This document shows, piece by piece, positions 9,110 through 17,727 of a stretch of DNA of 64,000 bases (position 1 is its first letter; each line of letters begins with the position of its first letter). This DNA is from Wolbachia endosymbiont (group A) of Bibio marci (lineage in GTDB: Bacteria; Pseudomonadota; Alphaproteobacteria; Rickettsiales; Anaplasmataceae): assembly GCF_947251645.1 (NCBI RefSeq), contig NZ_OX366364.1:682001-746000 (forward strand), given 5' to 3'. The notes under the pieces were generated by a model. It was given only the letters and a program-made list of their open reading frames with translations. It made no database searches and was not told the DNA's origin. Position numbers and translations under genes: made by a program.

Positions 9110-10198
9110 GGCTTTGTTGCATCGCACCTTATACTGGTAGTAATTTACGATAAATATCATGTAGCCATTTCAAATTTAGCCATACCAATTTCAGTAAATT
9201 GATTAAGCAAATAGCACTTAATCAGCAATTCTTTTTCGCGATTTACTTCGGATTTATTCCTAAAGCTGAATCCAAATATTTGCTTTAATCTTGAGAAAAA
9301 CCCTTCAATATAAGATCTTTTCCCATAATTTACTTCTTTTTTCCATTCTTTCACGCCATCTTCACCGTATAATTTTATTAACCTAATAGCAGCATTTCTG
9401 TCAGACATATAATCTATTTCTGGATGTTCTGCCGCATTGTTTATTGGTGGAATTTTTGCCTTTATATCATATTCGTGACACAATTTGTAAAACTTGTGCC
9501 TATCATATGCCCTATCTGCATATAGTGCTTTTATGACATGCTGAAAATTAACTTCTTTAAGCAAATCGCAAGCTCCATAGTGATCAGAGTAGACACCGTT
9601 ACTGTATTTTACAGCTATGGCTTTTTTGCTGTTTATATTCAACATTACATGCAATTTTCTTGTCTGTTCATAGCCACGATATTTTCTGTCAGCGCTATTT
9701 TCCTTGCTGTGACCAGGGGTATTGTTGTAAATGCTGATACCTGTACTATCTATAGCAATTTCGATGTCTTCCATATTATTTTTATCAATTCTGCAATCAT
9801 TGATCTTAATATTAAGTTTCTTAAACCTTCTTGATGCTTGTGAATAGCTGATAACTGCTAAATCTCTTCCTATTTGTTGCATATATCCTTTTATAAACCC
9901 CACCGTTTGTCTTAAACCAATTCTAAAAAGATTGACAATTATATGCACCAAAATCACAACTTTATCACTGTAAATATAGTTGCCGCCTTGCATTTTTGGA
10001 CTATTTTCATACCAATTTTCTATGGCTTCATTGATATAATGAAAAATATTTCCTCTTTCCTGGAGAAATTTGTTATATTCATTTTGGTTACTGACTTTCA
10101 TTTTCTGTGGCATATTTTTTCTTCAACAGTTAAATGGTTATTTATAATGAATTTTGTCAGTAGCCACCAGATTTTTTCGGTTGCTATGCAACAAAGCC
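9110..10198 (-). mobile_element. IS5-family (IS903-like) element, copy 1, 1089 bp
   Basis: The termini are inverted repeats, GGCTTTGTTGCAT at the left and the reverse of the same sequence at the right. CGCTGGAAT occurs directly on both sides (9101-9109 and 10199-10207), a perfect 9-bp target duplication as expected for the IS903 group. The target lies in a dispersed palindromic repeat. It has the same length as copy 2 at 29473-30561. The perfect duplication suggests a fairly recent insertion. Confidence 0.92.
9157..10113 (-). CDS. IS5-family transposase
   Basis: The 318-residue DDE transposase is intact. The first Asp is in IAIDSTGISIY (near 117), the second in LYADRAYDRHK (near 195), and the Glu in the family's Y-R-E-K-like block SYIEGFFSRLKQIFG (near 275). 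It differs from the copy at 29558-30514 by scattered substitutions, with an identical end region (GKRSYIEGFF onward). Both copies could be functional. Confidence 0.93.
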   Translation of the reverse strand: MPQKMKVSNQNEYNKFLQERGNIFHYINEAIENWYENSPKMQGGNYIYSDKVVILVHIIVNLFRIGLRQTVGFIKGYMQQIGRDLAVISYSQASRRFKKLNIKINDCRIDKNNMEDIEIAIDSTGISIYNNTPGHSKENSADRKYRGYEQTRKLHVMLNINSKKAIAVKYSNGVYSDHYGACDLLKEVNFQHVIKALYADRAYDRHKFYKLCHEYDIKAKIPPINNAAEHPEIDYMSDRNAAIRLIKLYGEDGVKEWKKEVNYGKRSYIEGFFSRLKQIFGFSFRNKSEVNREKELLIKCYLLNQFTEIGMAKFEMAT

Positions 10199-10291
10199 CG
10201 CTGGAATCTAGATTTTTTTCTATGGTCAAGCCATAGGATGACAAAAGAGTAAACTTTATCTGTGTGAGCTATATCTTATAATAATTCCAGA

Positions 10292-11065
10292 CTAGATTAT
10301 TTTCTTGCAGCGAATAAGTGGAAACTTTTCGCTTAACTGTAGAGTAGAAGAGAGCTCACTAAAAAACTTTGCTAGCGTATCATCTTTAGGCCTATGGTAT
10401 ATATCGCTAGAAACTCCTGATTGAATAATTTTACCATTTTTCATTACGTAGATAAAATCTGCAACTTTCAATGCTTCTTGCGGGTCATGAGTTACCATTA
10501 GCACAGGGATATTTTTACTTCTAAAAAGGGACAATATATGTTGTCTTATTCGGCACTTGAGCAGTATATCTAAATTAGAAAATGGTTCATCTAACAACAC
10601 AACATCAGGGTTTTGTGCCATCACTCTTGCTATTGCAACTAATTGTTGCTGTCCTCCAGATAAGGCATTAGGGTACATATTTTCGTATTTTTCTATATTG
10701 AGTAACTTCAAAATTTCCAATGCAATTAGGTGCTTTTCTCTCTTGGAAGAGCTGCGGATAGCAAAGGTTATATTTTCTACTACTGTTTTATGAGGAAATA
10801 ATGCAGAATGCTGAAAAATCAATCCGATATTTCTATCCTCTATAGTGACTGATGCCTTATTGCTTGCAACTAACCTATCATTTATAAAAATAGTTCCAGA
10901 TTTTGGATTTTCTATCCCCGCAATTAATTTCAAAATTGTTGACTTGCCACAGCCAGAATGCCCCAATAAACATGCAACATTTCCTTTCTTTACTTTAATG
11001 TTTATATTGTTTAAAGCAAAGTCGTTTTGATTGTTATAGAAATAACCAATGTTGTTAACTAGCAT
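10292..11065 (-). CDS. fbpC: ABC transporter ATP-binding protein, probably iron(III)
   Basis: The 257-residue ATPase has Walker A GHSGCGKS (35-42), the Q-loop in IGLIFQHSALFPHKT, signature LSGGQQQLVAIARV, Walker B VVLLDEPFSNLD and the switch His in VTHDPQEAL. The sequence resembles the FbpC/PotA-type importers that energise ferric iron or spermidine/putrescine uptake. No permease or binding protein is adjacent, as is frequent in Wolbachia where fbp genes are scattered. The substrate is inferred. Confidence 0.75.
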   Translation of the reverse strand: MLVNNIGYFYNNQNDFALNNINIKVKKGNVACLLGHSGCGKSTILKLIAGIENPKSGTIFINDRLVASNKASVTIEDRNIGLIFQHSALFPHKTVVENITFAIRSSSKREKHLIALEILKLLNIEKYENMYPNALSGGQQQLVAIARVMAQNPDVVLLDEPFSNLDILLKCRIRQHILSLFRSKNIPVLMVTHDPQEALKVADFIYVMKNGKIIQSGVSSDIYHRPKDDTLAKFFSELSSTLQLSEKFPLIRCKKII

Positions 11066-11212
11066 TAATCTTACTTAAACCATGTTATTAAATATAATAG
11101 CATTATACTCAAGAAGTACAGAAATGTTTTTTGTCGTCATAAATTGGTTATGCAAGAAATCTAGAAAAGAAAGGATTTTTTGCTATAACTTTACATGAAT
11201 GGTAGGAAACAC

Positions 11213-11286
11213 GGGACTATAGCTCAGCAGGATAGAGCGTTGGACTCCTAATCCGAAGGTCGTGCGTTCGAATCGCACTAGTCCCA
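11213..11286 (+). tRNA. tRNA-Arg (anticodon CCT)
   Basis: The cloverleaf closes fully: acceptor GGGACTA/TAGTCCC, D-arm TAGCTCAGC, anticodon stem TTGGA/TCCGA with loop CTCCTAA (anticodon CCT, reads AGG), and T-arm with GTTCGAATC. The discriminator is A, and CCA is encoded at 11287-11289. Confidence 0.97.
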
Positions 11287-11401
11287 CCACATTGCTTCAC
11301 AAATTTCATGGAGATTTTTTTTCACAAATACACACACCTTTTTTTGCGGTTTTGAGATATAAATTCCCTTTAAGTTAATATGTATAGCTGGCCCAAGCAA
11401 C

Positions 11402-11512
11402 ACGTCATACCGCCGCGGTATCTCAGCCGCTAACACGTAGCGGAATGACGAGTTACTATACCGCCGCGGTATCTCTTAGCCGCTAACAAGTAGCGGGATG
11501 ACGATTGTCGGT
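11402..11512. repeat. Two tandem palindromic elements (CCGCCGCGGTAT type)
   Basis: Two copies (11402-11452 and 11456-11512) each contain the ACCGCCGCGG palindrome, a GCCGCTAACA..GTAGCGG stem and a GATGACGA end. They fill most of the 11290-11542 spacer. Relatives occur at 12361, 36727, 38478, 61402 and 63161. These are Wolbachia-type dispersed palindromes with no coding content. Confidence 0.85.
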
Positions 11513-11542
11513 AAACCTAAGTTACTGTAGCTATAAAAGCTT

Positions 11543-12220
11543 TCACAATAACCTATTTTCCTTGAAACTAAAATAGCTACTGAATGTAATAATAATGTGA
11601 TCTATTAATTCTATTCCTATACTTTGGCAAGCTTCTGCTAATTGTCTAGTGAGAGATATATCGCTATTTGAAGGTTGTGTATCTCCGCTTGGATGATTGT
11701 GAGATATTACAATGGACGTTGAACCAATCAAAAGTGCGCGCTTGATGATCTCTCTGACATAAAGAGGAGTTTGATCTACTGTACCAATGTTTTGCAGGTC
11801 TTCCGCTATTAGACGATACTTTTTATTCATATAGATGACGCGAAAATTTTCCTTGTTGAGGCTTCCTATACTTATTCTTAAATAATCAAGCAATTTTTCC
11901 CAGTTATCGATTATAGGCAGGTCTTTTATTTCTTCTCTTGCAGAACGAACAAAGGCTTGTTTTACACAAAAGATGGCAGATATCGCTGCATTGCTGACAC
12001 CATCGACGTTTTGCAGTGCTTCCAGGTCAGCATTAAAAACTTTATTCAAACTGCCAAAATTTTCTATCAAACTCTTTGCTATCGGTTTTACATCAATTCT
12101 ACTGTATGCTGAATATAAAATGTGCTCTAAAACTTCATAATCAAGTAATGATTGTCCATTATCTAAAATAATTTTCTCTCTTAAGCGCTTTCTATGCCCC
12201 TTTTTGTAATTTTTCATCAT
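11543..12220 (-). CDS. radC: RadC family protein (JAB/MPN domain)
   Basis: The 225-residue protein carries an N-terminal helix-hairpin-helix region (ALQNVDGVSNAAISA) and a C-terminal JAB-type metal site, SHNHPSGDTQPSNSD, preceded by the conserved Glu strand. RadC proteins were linked to recombination, but the DNA-repair role has been questioned. It stands alone on the minus strand between two repeat-rich spacers. The start follows the usual HRKRLREK family N-terminus (residues 9-16). Confidence 0.9.
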   Translation of the reverse strand: MMKNYKKGHRKRLREKIILDNGQSLLDYEVLEHILYSAYSRIDVKPIAKSLIENFGSLNKVFNADLEALQNVDGVSNAAISAIFCVKQAFVRSAREEIKDLPIIDNWEKLLDYLRISIGSLNKENFRVIYMNKKYRLIAEDLQNIGTVDQTPLYVREIIKRALLIGSTSIVISHNHPSGDTQPSNSDISLTRQLAEACQSIGIELIDHIIITFSSYFSFKENRLL

Positions 12221-12360
12221 TAATGAATTGCCTATCTCTTGTATAATAAGAAATTAGATTTTTAAGTAAAATATTTAATAAAGCGCGTGACGCACAATTG
12301 TAAGAACATTCATTTTTGAAGACAGCAAATGGTGTCATGAAAGTAGCTAACGCGAGCTCT

Positions 12361-12632
12361 ACGTCATACCGCCGCGGTATCTCGGCATAGATCCCGCTGA
12401 CAAGCAGCGGGATGACGGTTGTCAGGCTACCCTGTCATCCCAGTAGCTGACGCTGATTTCCATCCAAGAGGGTGTCATTCCAGTGCTTGACACTGGAATC
12501 CAGCTTTTTCATAATCATCAAAACGTTGTACTTTAGCATAAAACGGCTACTTTTATGCTTACCAACTTAATAAAATTCCTGGATCCCAGTGTCTGGGCAC
12601 TGGGATGACAAGAGAAGGTACTGGGATGACGG
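12361..12632. repeat. Cluster of three palindromic elements
   Basis: 12361-12418 is a CCGCCGCGGTAT/GATCCCGCTGA..CAGCGGGATGAC element. 12433-12504 contains GTCATTCCAGTGCTTGACACTGGAATCCAG. 12579-12632 contains CTGGATCCCAGTGTCTGGGCACTGGGATGACA. Together with the adjacent promoter-bearing repeat they fill the radC-rpsL spacer; no gene is seen in 12221-13200. Confidence 0.85.
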
Positions 12633-12635
12633 TTG

Positions 12636-13107
12636 TCGTTTAGCTATAAATATTAAGAAATTTACCAAATGAAAAAAAAGGCAAAAGAAGCCCCGTGGTT
12701 GGCTAATTACTTACATTATACTTTCAAGTATGGCGTTTTTTTATTCTAAACGCTTAATAACCGCGATTCAGCTGCTTTTAAACCGCAACTAATCTAAATT
12801 ATAAACGTTAAGAAATTTACTAAACAGAAAAAAAGGCAAAAGAAACCCTAGGGTAGCTAGTTATTCACTATCCATTTTTTAAGTTGGCGTTTTTTGATGT
12901 TTTAAATGCTTTATAAGCGTATTTCAGCTTGTGTAGGTAAAAACCTAGAAATTTGATAAAGACATAAGGTGCACATAGTGCAAAAAATTAAACATGAGAC
13001 GCCAAATACGTTGAGTTTTTTTGTCATTTAATCTGTACAGAGAAGATAAATAAATAGCTTCAGTTTCATGATAAGGGGGCTGGCGGAGGGTGTCAAGCAA
13101 GTTTTGC
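12636..13107 (-). repeat. Promoter-bearing dispersed repeat, copy A
   Basis: This is one of four copies of an approximately 470-bp repeat, read here on the minus strand. The promoter is TTGACA (13096-13091), 17 bp, TATCAT (13073-13068). Downstream come a TGCAC/GTGCA hairpin, a TAGGT-AAAA-ACCTA hairpin (12934-12947 on the plus strand), and two tandem sub-units, each with ACGCCA and a closing GCC plus T-run (T7 at 12834-12828, T8 at 12679-12672). It is nearly identical to copies C and D. An ORF on the same strand (12945-13148) runs through the promoter and is unlikely to be translated. Confidence 0.85.
12672..13061 (-). ncRNA. Candidate small RNA from repeat copy A
   Basis: The start is predicted about 7 bases past the -10 (near 13061). 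The end is at the T8 run at 12672, giving about 390 nt, or about 234 nt if the internal T7 at 12828 terminates. It is transcribed divergently from the str operon, whose promoter lies 120 bp away. Expression is not shown by sequence alone. Confidence 0.45.
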
Positions 13108-13214
13108 GTTTCTACTGAATGACAATTGCGGCTTGGGAGGTGATGCAAGAAGTCTACTGATGGCTTTCAAAGCAGTTGAGCTTAATTATTAGAGTAGTAA
13201 TTTTTATTTTTATA

Positions 13215-13243
13215 TTGACTATTGAGGTTTATTATTTTATAAC
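13215..13243 (+). promoter_or_regulatory. Promoter of the rpsL (str) operon
   Basis: TTGACT (13215-13220), a 17-bp spacer and TATAAC (13238-13243) form a strong sigma-70 type promoter 40 bp upstream of the rpsL ATG. Confidence 0.65.
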
Positions 13244-13283
13244 TAAAAACTTAGTTATTTTAATGAGCTTGAGTTTATAACAT

Positions 13284-13658
13284 ATGCCTACGATAAATCA
13301 ATTAATACGTAAGGGTAGATTAGGATTGACCCATAAGAAAAAGGTACCAGCTTTGGGAGAAAGCAACCCTCAAAGGAGGGGTGTTTGCACTAAGGTGTAT
13401 ACTACAACTCCTAGGAAGCCTAACTCAGCACTCCGTAAAGTAGCCAGAGTAAAAATTAGTGGGTATGGTGAAGTGACAGCTTATATACCTGGTGAAGGTC
13501 ATAATTTACAAGAGCACTCTGTTGTTTTGATACGTGGTGGGCGGGTTAAAGATTTGCCAGGTGTGCGTTATCACATAATAAGAGGTGCCCTTGATCTGCG
13601 TGGTGTGCAAAATCGAAAGAAAGCTCGTTCAAAATATGGTGTAAAGAAATCTGGTTAA
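13284..13658 (+). CDS. rpsL: 30S ribosomal protein S12
   Basis: The 124-residue S12 monitors codon-anticodon pairing at the decoding centre. It has the full family pattern: [11 protein letters not shown] at the N-terminus, [22 protein letters not shown] (31-52), [30 protein letters not shown] later, and a basic tail. At the streptomycin-contact position the usual PKKP reads P-R-K-P, so Arg44 replaces the first Lys. It is first gene of the str operon and rpsG follows after 5 bp. Confidence 0.98.
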
Positions 13659-13663
13659 AGTTT

Positions 13664-14143
13664 ATGGCTCGTCGGAATAAAGCAAAAAAAAGAGAAATAA
13701 GTCCTGATTCGCGTTACGGCAGTGTTTTGCTGATGCGTTTCATTAATACAATCATGAAATGTGGTAAAAAATCTACTGCAGAAAAGATTATCTATGACGC
13801 TTTGTCTTTAGCTGAAAAGAAAATAGGCGAAGGTGGGTTATCAATTTTTGAAACAGCGGTAGGAAATGTTACTCCTTCTATAGAAGTGCGTTCTCGACGC
13901 ATTGGTGGTGCAACTTATCAAGTGCCTGTTGAAGTTCGACAAGATAGAGCGGTTTCTTTAGCGTTAAGGTGGATTGCTAAAGCAACTTCTGCTGCTCGAA
14001 AAAAGAGTGGAAAAACTACTGTTGATTGTTTGCAATCTGAAATACTGGATGCTTATAATAAACGCGGTGGTGCGTTTAAGATGTGCGAAGAAAAATATAA
14101 AATGGCTGAGGCTAATAAGGCATTTTCTCATCTTCGTTTTTAA
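13664..14143 (+). CDS. rpsG: 30S ribosomal protein S7
   Basis: This 159-residue protein nucleates assembly of the 3' major domain of 16S rRNA. Family blocks are visible: [19 protein letters not shown], the [26 protein letters not shown] region in the middle, and [19 protein letters not shown]. It is slightly longer than the 156-residue standard. It lies between rpsL and fusA in the conserved str order. Confidence 0.98.
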
Positions 14144-14164
14144 TGTTAGCTAATTAATTGTGAT

Positions 14165-16237
14165 ATGGAAATTGGGATATCTAAATACAGAAATATAGGG
14201 ATAATGGCTCACATAGATGCTGGTAAGACTACCACAACAGAGCGTATTTTATTTTATACTGGTAAGCAAAATAGAATTGGTGAAGTGCACGATGGTGCAG
14301 CTTCTATGGATTGGATGGAGCAGGAAAAAGAGCGTGGTATTACAATCACATCTGCTGCAACAACATGTTTTTGGAATGATCATAGGGTTAATATAATAGA
14401 CACTCCTGGTCATGTTGATTTCACTATTGAAGTTGAGAGATCTTTAAGGGTTTTGGATGGTGCAGTTGCTGTATTTGATGGAGTTGCTGGAGTTGAACCT
14501 CAATCTGAGACAGTTTGGCGTCAAGCTGATAAATATAGCGTTCCTCGTATCTGCTTTGTTAATAAGATGGATAGAATAGGGGCAAATTTTTATCGATGTG
14601 TTGATATGATAAAGACGAAGCTTGGTACAGCACCTTTAGTCATTCAGTTGCCAATAGGAAGTGAGAAAGATTTCAAAGGTATAATTGACCTTATTTCTAT
14701 GAAAGCCATTATATGGCAAGAAGAAACGTTGGGCGCTAAATTTTCTTATGAAGATATTCCTTCTGATTTGCTTGACAAGGCTCAAGAATATCGAAATCTT
14801 TTATTAGATGCTGCAGCTGAGATGGATGATGAAGCGATGAACACTTACTTTGAGTCTAATGATCTGCCAGTGGATTTACTGAAAAAATGCGTAAAAAATG
14901 GGACCATTAAAGGAAAATTTGTTCCTGTATTATGTGGATCAGCTTTTAAAAATAAAGGCGTACAACCACTTTTAGATGGTGTGGTTGACTTTTTACCTTC
15001 TCCTATTGATGTTGATGTAATTGTTGGAACTGATCCTAAAGATTTAGAAAAGAAAATTGAGATCAAACCTTCAGAAAAAGAGAAATTCGTTGCTCTTGCG
15101 TTTAAAGTGATGACGGATAAGTTTGTAGGCAGCTTGACGTTTATTCGTATTTATTCCGGTAAGTTAAAATCTAAATCTGCTGTGTTAAATGCGGGAAAAA
15201 ATGAGACTGAAGGAATTGGCAGAATGCTGCTTATGCATGCAAATAACAGAGAAGATATAAACGAAGCTAAAGTTGGCGATATAGTTGCCCTAGTTGGATT
15301 AAAGAGAACAATTACTGGCGACACTTTATGTTCACCTGATTTTCCTATATTATTAGAGCGTATGGAATTTCCTGAGCCTGTTATTGAAATTGCTGTGGAA
15401 CCTAAAACTACTTCAGATCAGGAAAAATTAGGTGTTGCTTTAAATAGATTGGTTGCAGAAGATCCTTCTTTAAGAATGTCAGTAAATGCGGAAAGCGGTC
15501 AGACTATATTGAAAGGCATGGGTGAGCTCCATCTTGAGATTATTGTTGATAGAATGAAGCGCGAGTTTAACGTTGAGGCTAACGTCGGTGCTCCTCAGGT
15601 TGCATATCGTGAAACTATCACTAAATCTGTTGAAATTGATTACACTCATAAAAAACAATCTGGTGGGGCTGGTCAGTTTGCTAAGGTTAAAATAAAATTT
15701 GAACCTCTTGAGCCTGGTTCTGGGTTTCAATTTGAAAGTAAAATTGTAGGTGGTGCTATTCCAAAAGAGTATATTCCTGGGGTAGAAAATGGCTTAGAGT
15801 TGATAAAAGAAGGTGGTATAATTTCGGGATTTCCGTTGATTGATTTTAAGGCTACCCTTCTTGATGGTGCTTTTCATGAGGTTGATTCTAGTCCTTTAGC
15901 TTTTGAACTTGCTGCTAAAGGTGCTTTTAAAGAGATGGCAAATAAAGCTGGTCCAAAAATGTTAGAACCTATAATGAAAGTTGAAATCATTACGCCTGAA
16001 GAGTATATGGGTGATATCATGGGCGATGTAAATAGCAGAAGGGGGCAAGTTTCAAGTATGGAAACGCATAATAGTAGCACTATAATTCTTGCTTTCGTAC
16101 CTCTTGCGAATATGTTTGGTTATATAAATGTTTTGCGTTCTATATCTCAGGGAAGAGCTCAGTATAGTATGCATTTTTCTTATTATGAACAAGTACCACA
16201 ATATGTGGTTGATGAGTTAAAGTTAAAGTATAATTAA
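14165..16237 (+). CDS. fusA: Elongation factor G
   Basis: EF-G is the GTPase that drives translocation and, with RRF, ribosome recycling. The 690 residues are standard. G1 is [12 protein letters not shown] (15-26), G3 DTPGHVDF, G4 NKMD. Later domains show the [18 protein letters not shown] and [12 protein letters not shown] blocks and the domain [15 protein letters not shown] segment. Codon use is T-ending and AT-rich, in contrast to the next gene, tuf. Confidence 0.98.
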   Translation: MEIGISKYRNIGIMAHIDAGKTTTTERILFYTGKQNRIGEVHDGAASMDWMEQEKERGITITSAATTCFWNDHRVNIIDTPGHVDFTIEVERSLRVLDGAVAVFDGVAGVEPQSETVWRQADKYSVPRICFVNKMDRIGANFYRCVDMIKTKLGTAPLVIQLPIGSEKDFKGIIDLISMKAIIWQEETLGAKFSYEDIPSDLLDKAQEYRNLLLDAAAEMDDEAMNTYFESNDLPVDLLKKCVKNGTIKGKFVPVLCGSAFKNKGVQPLLDGVVDFLPSPIDVDVIVGTDPKDLEKKIEIKPSEKEKFVALAFKVMTDKFVGSLTFIRIYSGKLKSKSAVLNAGKNETEGIGRMLLMHANNREDINEAKVGDIVALVGLKRTITGDTLCSPDFPILLERMEFPEPVIEIAVEPKTTSDQEKLGVALNRLVAEDPSLRMSVNAESGQTILKGMGELHLEIIVDRMKREFNVEANVGAPQVAYRETITKSVEIDYTHKKQSGGAGQFAKVKIKFEPLEPGSGFQFESKIVGGAIPKEYIPGVENGLELIKEGGIISGFPLIDFKATLLDGAFHEVDSSPLAFELAAKGAFKEMANKAGPKMLEPIMKVEIITPEEYMGDIMGDVNSRRGQVSSMETHNSSTIILAFVPLANMFGYINVLRSISQGRAQYSMHFSYYEQVPQYVVDELKLKYN

Positions 16238-16248
16238 GGGTAATAATT

Positions 16249-17421
16249 ATGACAGCAGTAGTGGAAGCATTTGGAAAGCCGCATGTAAATGTGGGAACAA
16301 TAGGACATGTGGATCATGGGAAGACAACGTTAACAGCGGCGATAACAAAGCATTATGGAAATTTTGTAGCGTACGATCAGATAGATAAAGCGCCAGAAGA
16401 AAGGAAGAGGGGGATAACGATAGCAACAGCGCATGTTGAGTATCAGACGGAAAAAAGGCATTATGCACACGTTGATTGTCCTGGACATGCTGACTATGTA
16501 AAGAATATGATAGTAGGTGCAGCACAGATGGATGCAGCGATATTGGTAGTGTCGGGAGTTGATGGGCCAATGCCACAAACGAGAGAGCATATATTGCTGG
16601 CGAAGCAGGTGGGTGTTGGATATATCGTGGTGTATATAAATAAAGCTGATGTTGCTGATGCTGATATGATAGATTTAGTAGAAATGGAAGTGAGGGAATT
16701 GCTGAGTAAATACGGATTTCCAGGGGATGAAGTGCCTGTGGTAGTTGGGTCAGCACTCAAGGCGCTGGAGGATGACAGCGGCGAATATGGAAAGAAATCA
16801 ATAGACAAATTGATGGAAAAGTTAGATGAATATGTGGCGGTTCCACCAAGGCCTGTGGATTTACCATTTTTATTGCCAATCGAAGATGTATTTTCGATAT
16901 CGGGGCGAGGGACGGTGGTAACAGGAAGAATAGAGAAGGGAGAGATAAAGACGGGAGAAGAGATAGAGATAATAGGTCTGAAGGAGACGCAAAAGACGAT
17001 ATGCACAGGTGTAGAAATGTTTAAGAAGTTGCTGGATAAGGGAAGTGCAGGACTCAATGTAGGAATATTGTTAAGAGGAACAAAAAGAGAAGAAGTGGAG
17101 AGAGGGCAAGTATTAGCAAAACCGGGGACGATAACGCCGCATAGAAAGTTTAAGGCGGAGGTTTATATATTAAAGAAAGAGGAAGGAGGAAGGCATACAC
17201 CATTTTTTGCGAATTACCAGCCACAGTTTTATTTAAGGACAACGGATGTAACTGGGAGCATAAAATTGCTAAATGGGAAGGAGATGGTAATGCCAGGAGA
17301 TAATGTGAGTGTAGAAGTAGAATTGCAAGTACCGATAGCAATGGATAAGGGATTGCGTTTTGCGATAAGAGAAGGCGGTAGAACTGTTGGTTCTGGTGTT
17401 GTTTCTGAAATTTTGGAGTGA
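16249..17421 (+). CDS. tuf: Elongation factor Tu
   Basis: EF-Tu delivers aminoacyl-tRNA to the ribosome as a GTP complex. The 390 residues are complete: GHVDHGKTT (19-27), DCPGHADY (76-83), [10 protein letters not shown] (the usual NKCD reads NKAD), and the C-terminal [13 protein letters not shown]. The codon choice is odd. Most of the gene uses A- or G-ending codons (GTA, GCA, ATA, AGG, GGG), while a few patches and the last 15 codons use T-ending codons like the neighbours. That explains the long spurious antisense frames here and suggests a recombination history. It starts 11 bp after fusA. Confidence 0.97.
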   Translation: MTAVVEAFGKPHVNVGTIGHVDHGKTTLTAAITKHYGNFVAYDQIDKAPEERKRGITIATAHVEYQTEKRHYAHVDCPGHADYVKNMIVGAAQMDAAILVVSGVDGPMPQTREHILLAKQVGVGYIVVYINKADVADADMIDLVEMEVRELLSKYGFPGDEVPVVVGSALKALEDDSGEYGKKSIDKLMEKLDEYVAVPPRPVDLPFLLPIEDVFSISGRGTVVTGRIEKGEIKTGEEIEIIGLKETQKTICTGVEMFKKLLDKGSAGLNVGILLRGTKREEVERGQVLAKPGTITPHRKFKAEVYILKKEEGGRHTPFFANYQPQFYLRTTDVTGSIKLLNGKEMVMPGDNVSVEVELQVPIAMDKGLRFAIREGGRTVGSGVVSEILE

Positions 17422-17434
17422 GAGTTTGAGTTAT

Positions 17435-17507
17435 AGGAGTGTAGCTCAATTGGTAGAGCGCTGGTCTCCAAAACCAGAGGTTGTAGGTTCAATTCCTATC
17501 GCTCCTG
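17435..17507 (+). tRNA. tRNA-Trp (anticodon CCA)
   Basis: Acceptor AGGAGTG/CGCTCCT, D-arm TAGCTCAATTGGTAGAG, anticodon stem CTGGT/ACCAG with loop CTCCAAA (CCA), T-arm with GGTTCAATTCC, and the G discriminator expected for tRNA-Trp. CCA is not encoded. It lies between tuf and secE, the usual place in many bacteria. Confidence 0.97.
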
Positions 17508-17526
17508 CATTAATGTTGTGGTGAAA

Positions 17527-17727
17527 ATGTTAAAAAATTTGTGTGTTTTTTTTTGTGATATAAAGCAAGAAATACGAAGAATTGCTTGGGTAAAGAAACA
17601 GGAGGTGTTGTCATCTCTATTTGTTGTAATGATTGTTATATTATGCTTTTCGACTTTCTTCTGTTTTGTGGATTTTATGTCTCTTTACGTAATTAAGGCT
17701 TTATTTGGAATTATTTATGGAATGTGA
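17527..17727 (+). CDS. secE: Preprotein translocase subunit SecE
   Basis: A 66-residue protein in the short single-helix form. Its amphipathic N-terminal part contains IKQEIRRIAWVKKQEV, the conserved E-x-x-K/R-x-x-W-P-like segment, followed by one transmembrane helix rich in V, I and F. SecE clamps the SecY channel. I chose the ATG at 17527; a GTG at 17518 is in frame. Its stop lies inside the start of nusG (11-base overlap), so the two are probably coupled. Confidence 0.9.
   Translation: MLKNLCVFFCDIKQEIRRIAWVKKQEVLSSLFVVMIVILCFSTFFCFVDFMSLYVIKALFGIIYGM

Noticed and set aside
11402..11512. Possible CRISPR array
   Set aside because: The repeats are palindromic elements without regular spacers, they are scattered over the window, and no cas gene is present.
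12945..13148. Minus-strand frame with SLYRLNDKKTQRIWRLMF, also in copies C and D
   Set aside because: It begins upstream of the repeat promoter and its codons cover the -35 and -10 boxes; its upstream part comes from unrelated flanks in each copy.
16247..17449. Several long open frames opposite tuf (for example 169, 187 and 99 codons)
   Set aside because: They are shadows caused by the purine-rich third positions of tuf; their products are low-complexity and resemble no protein family.
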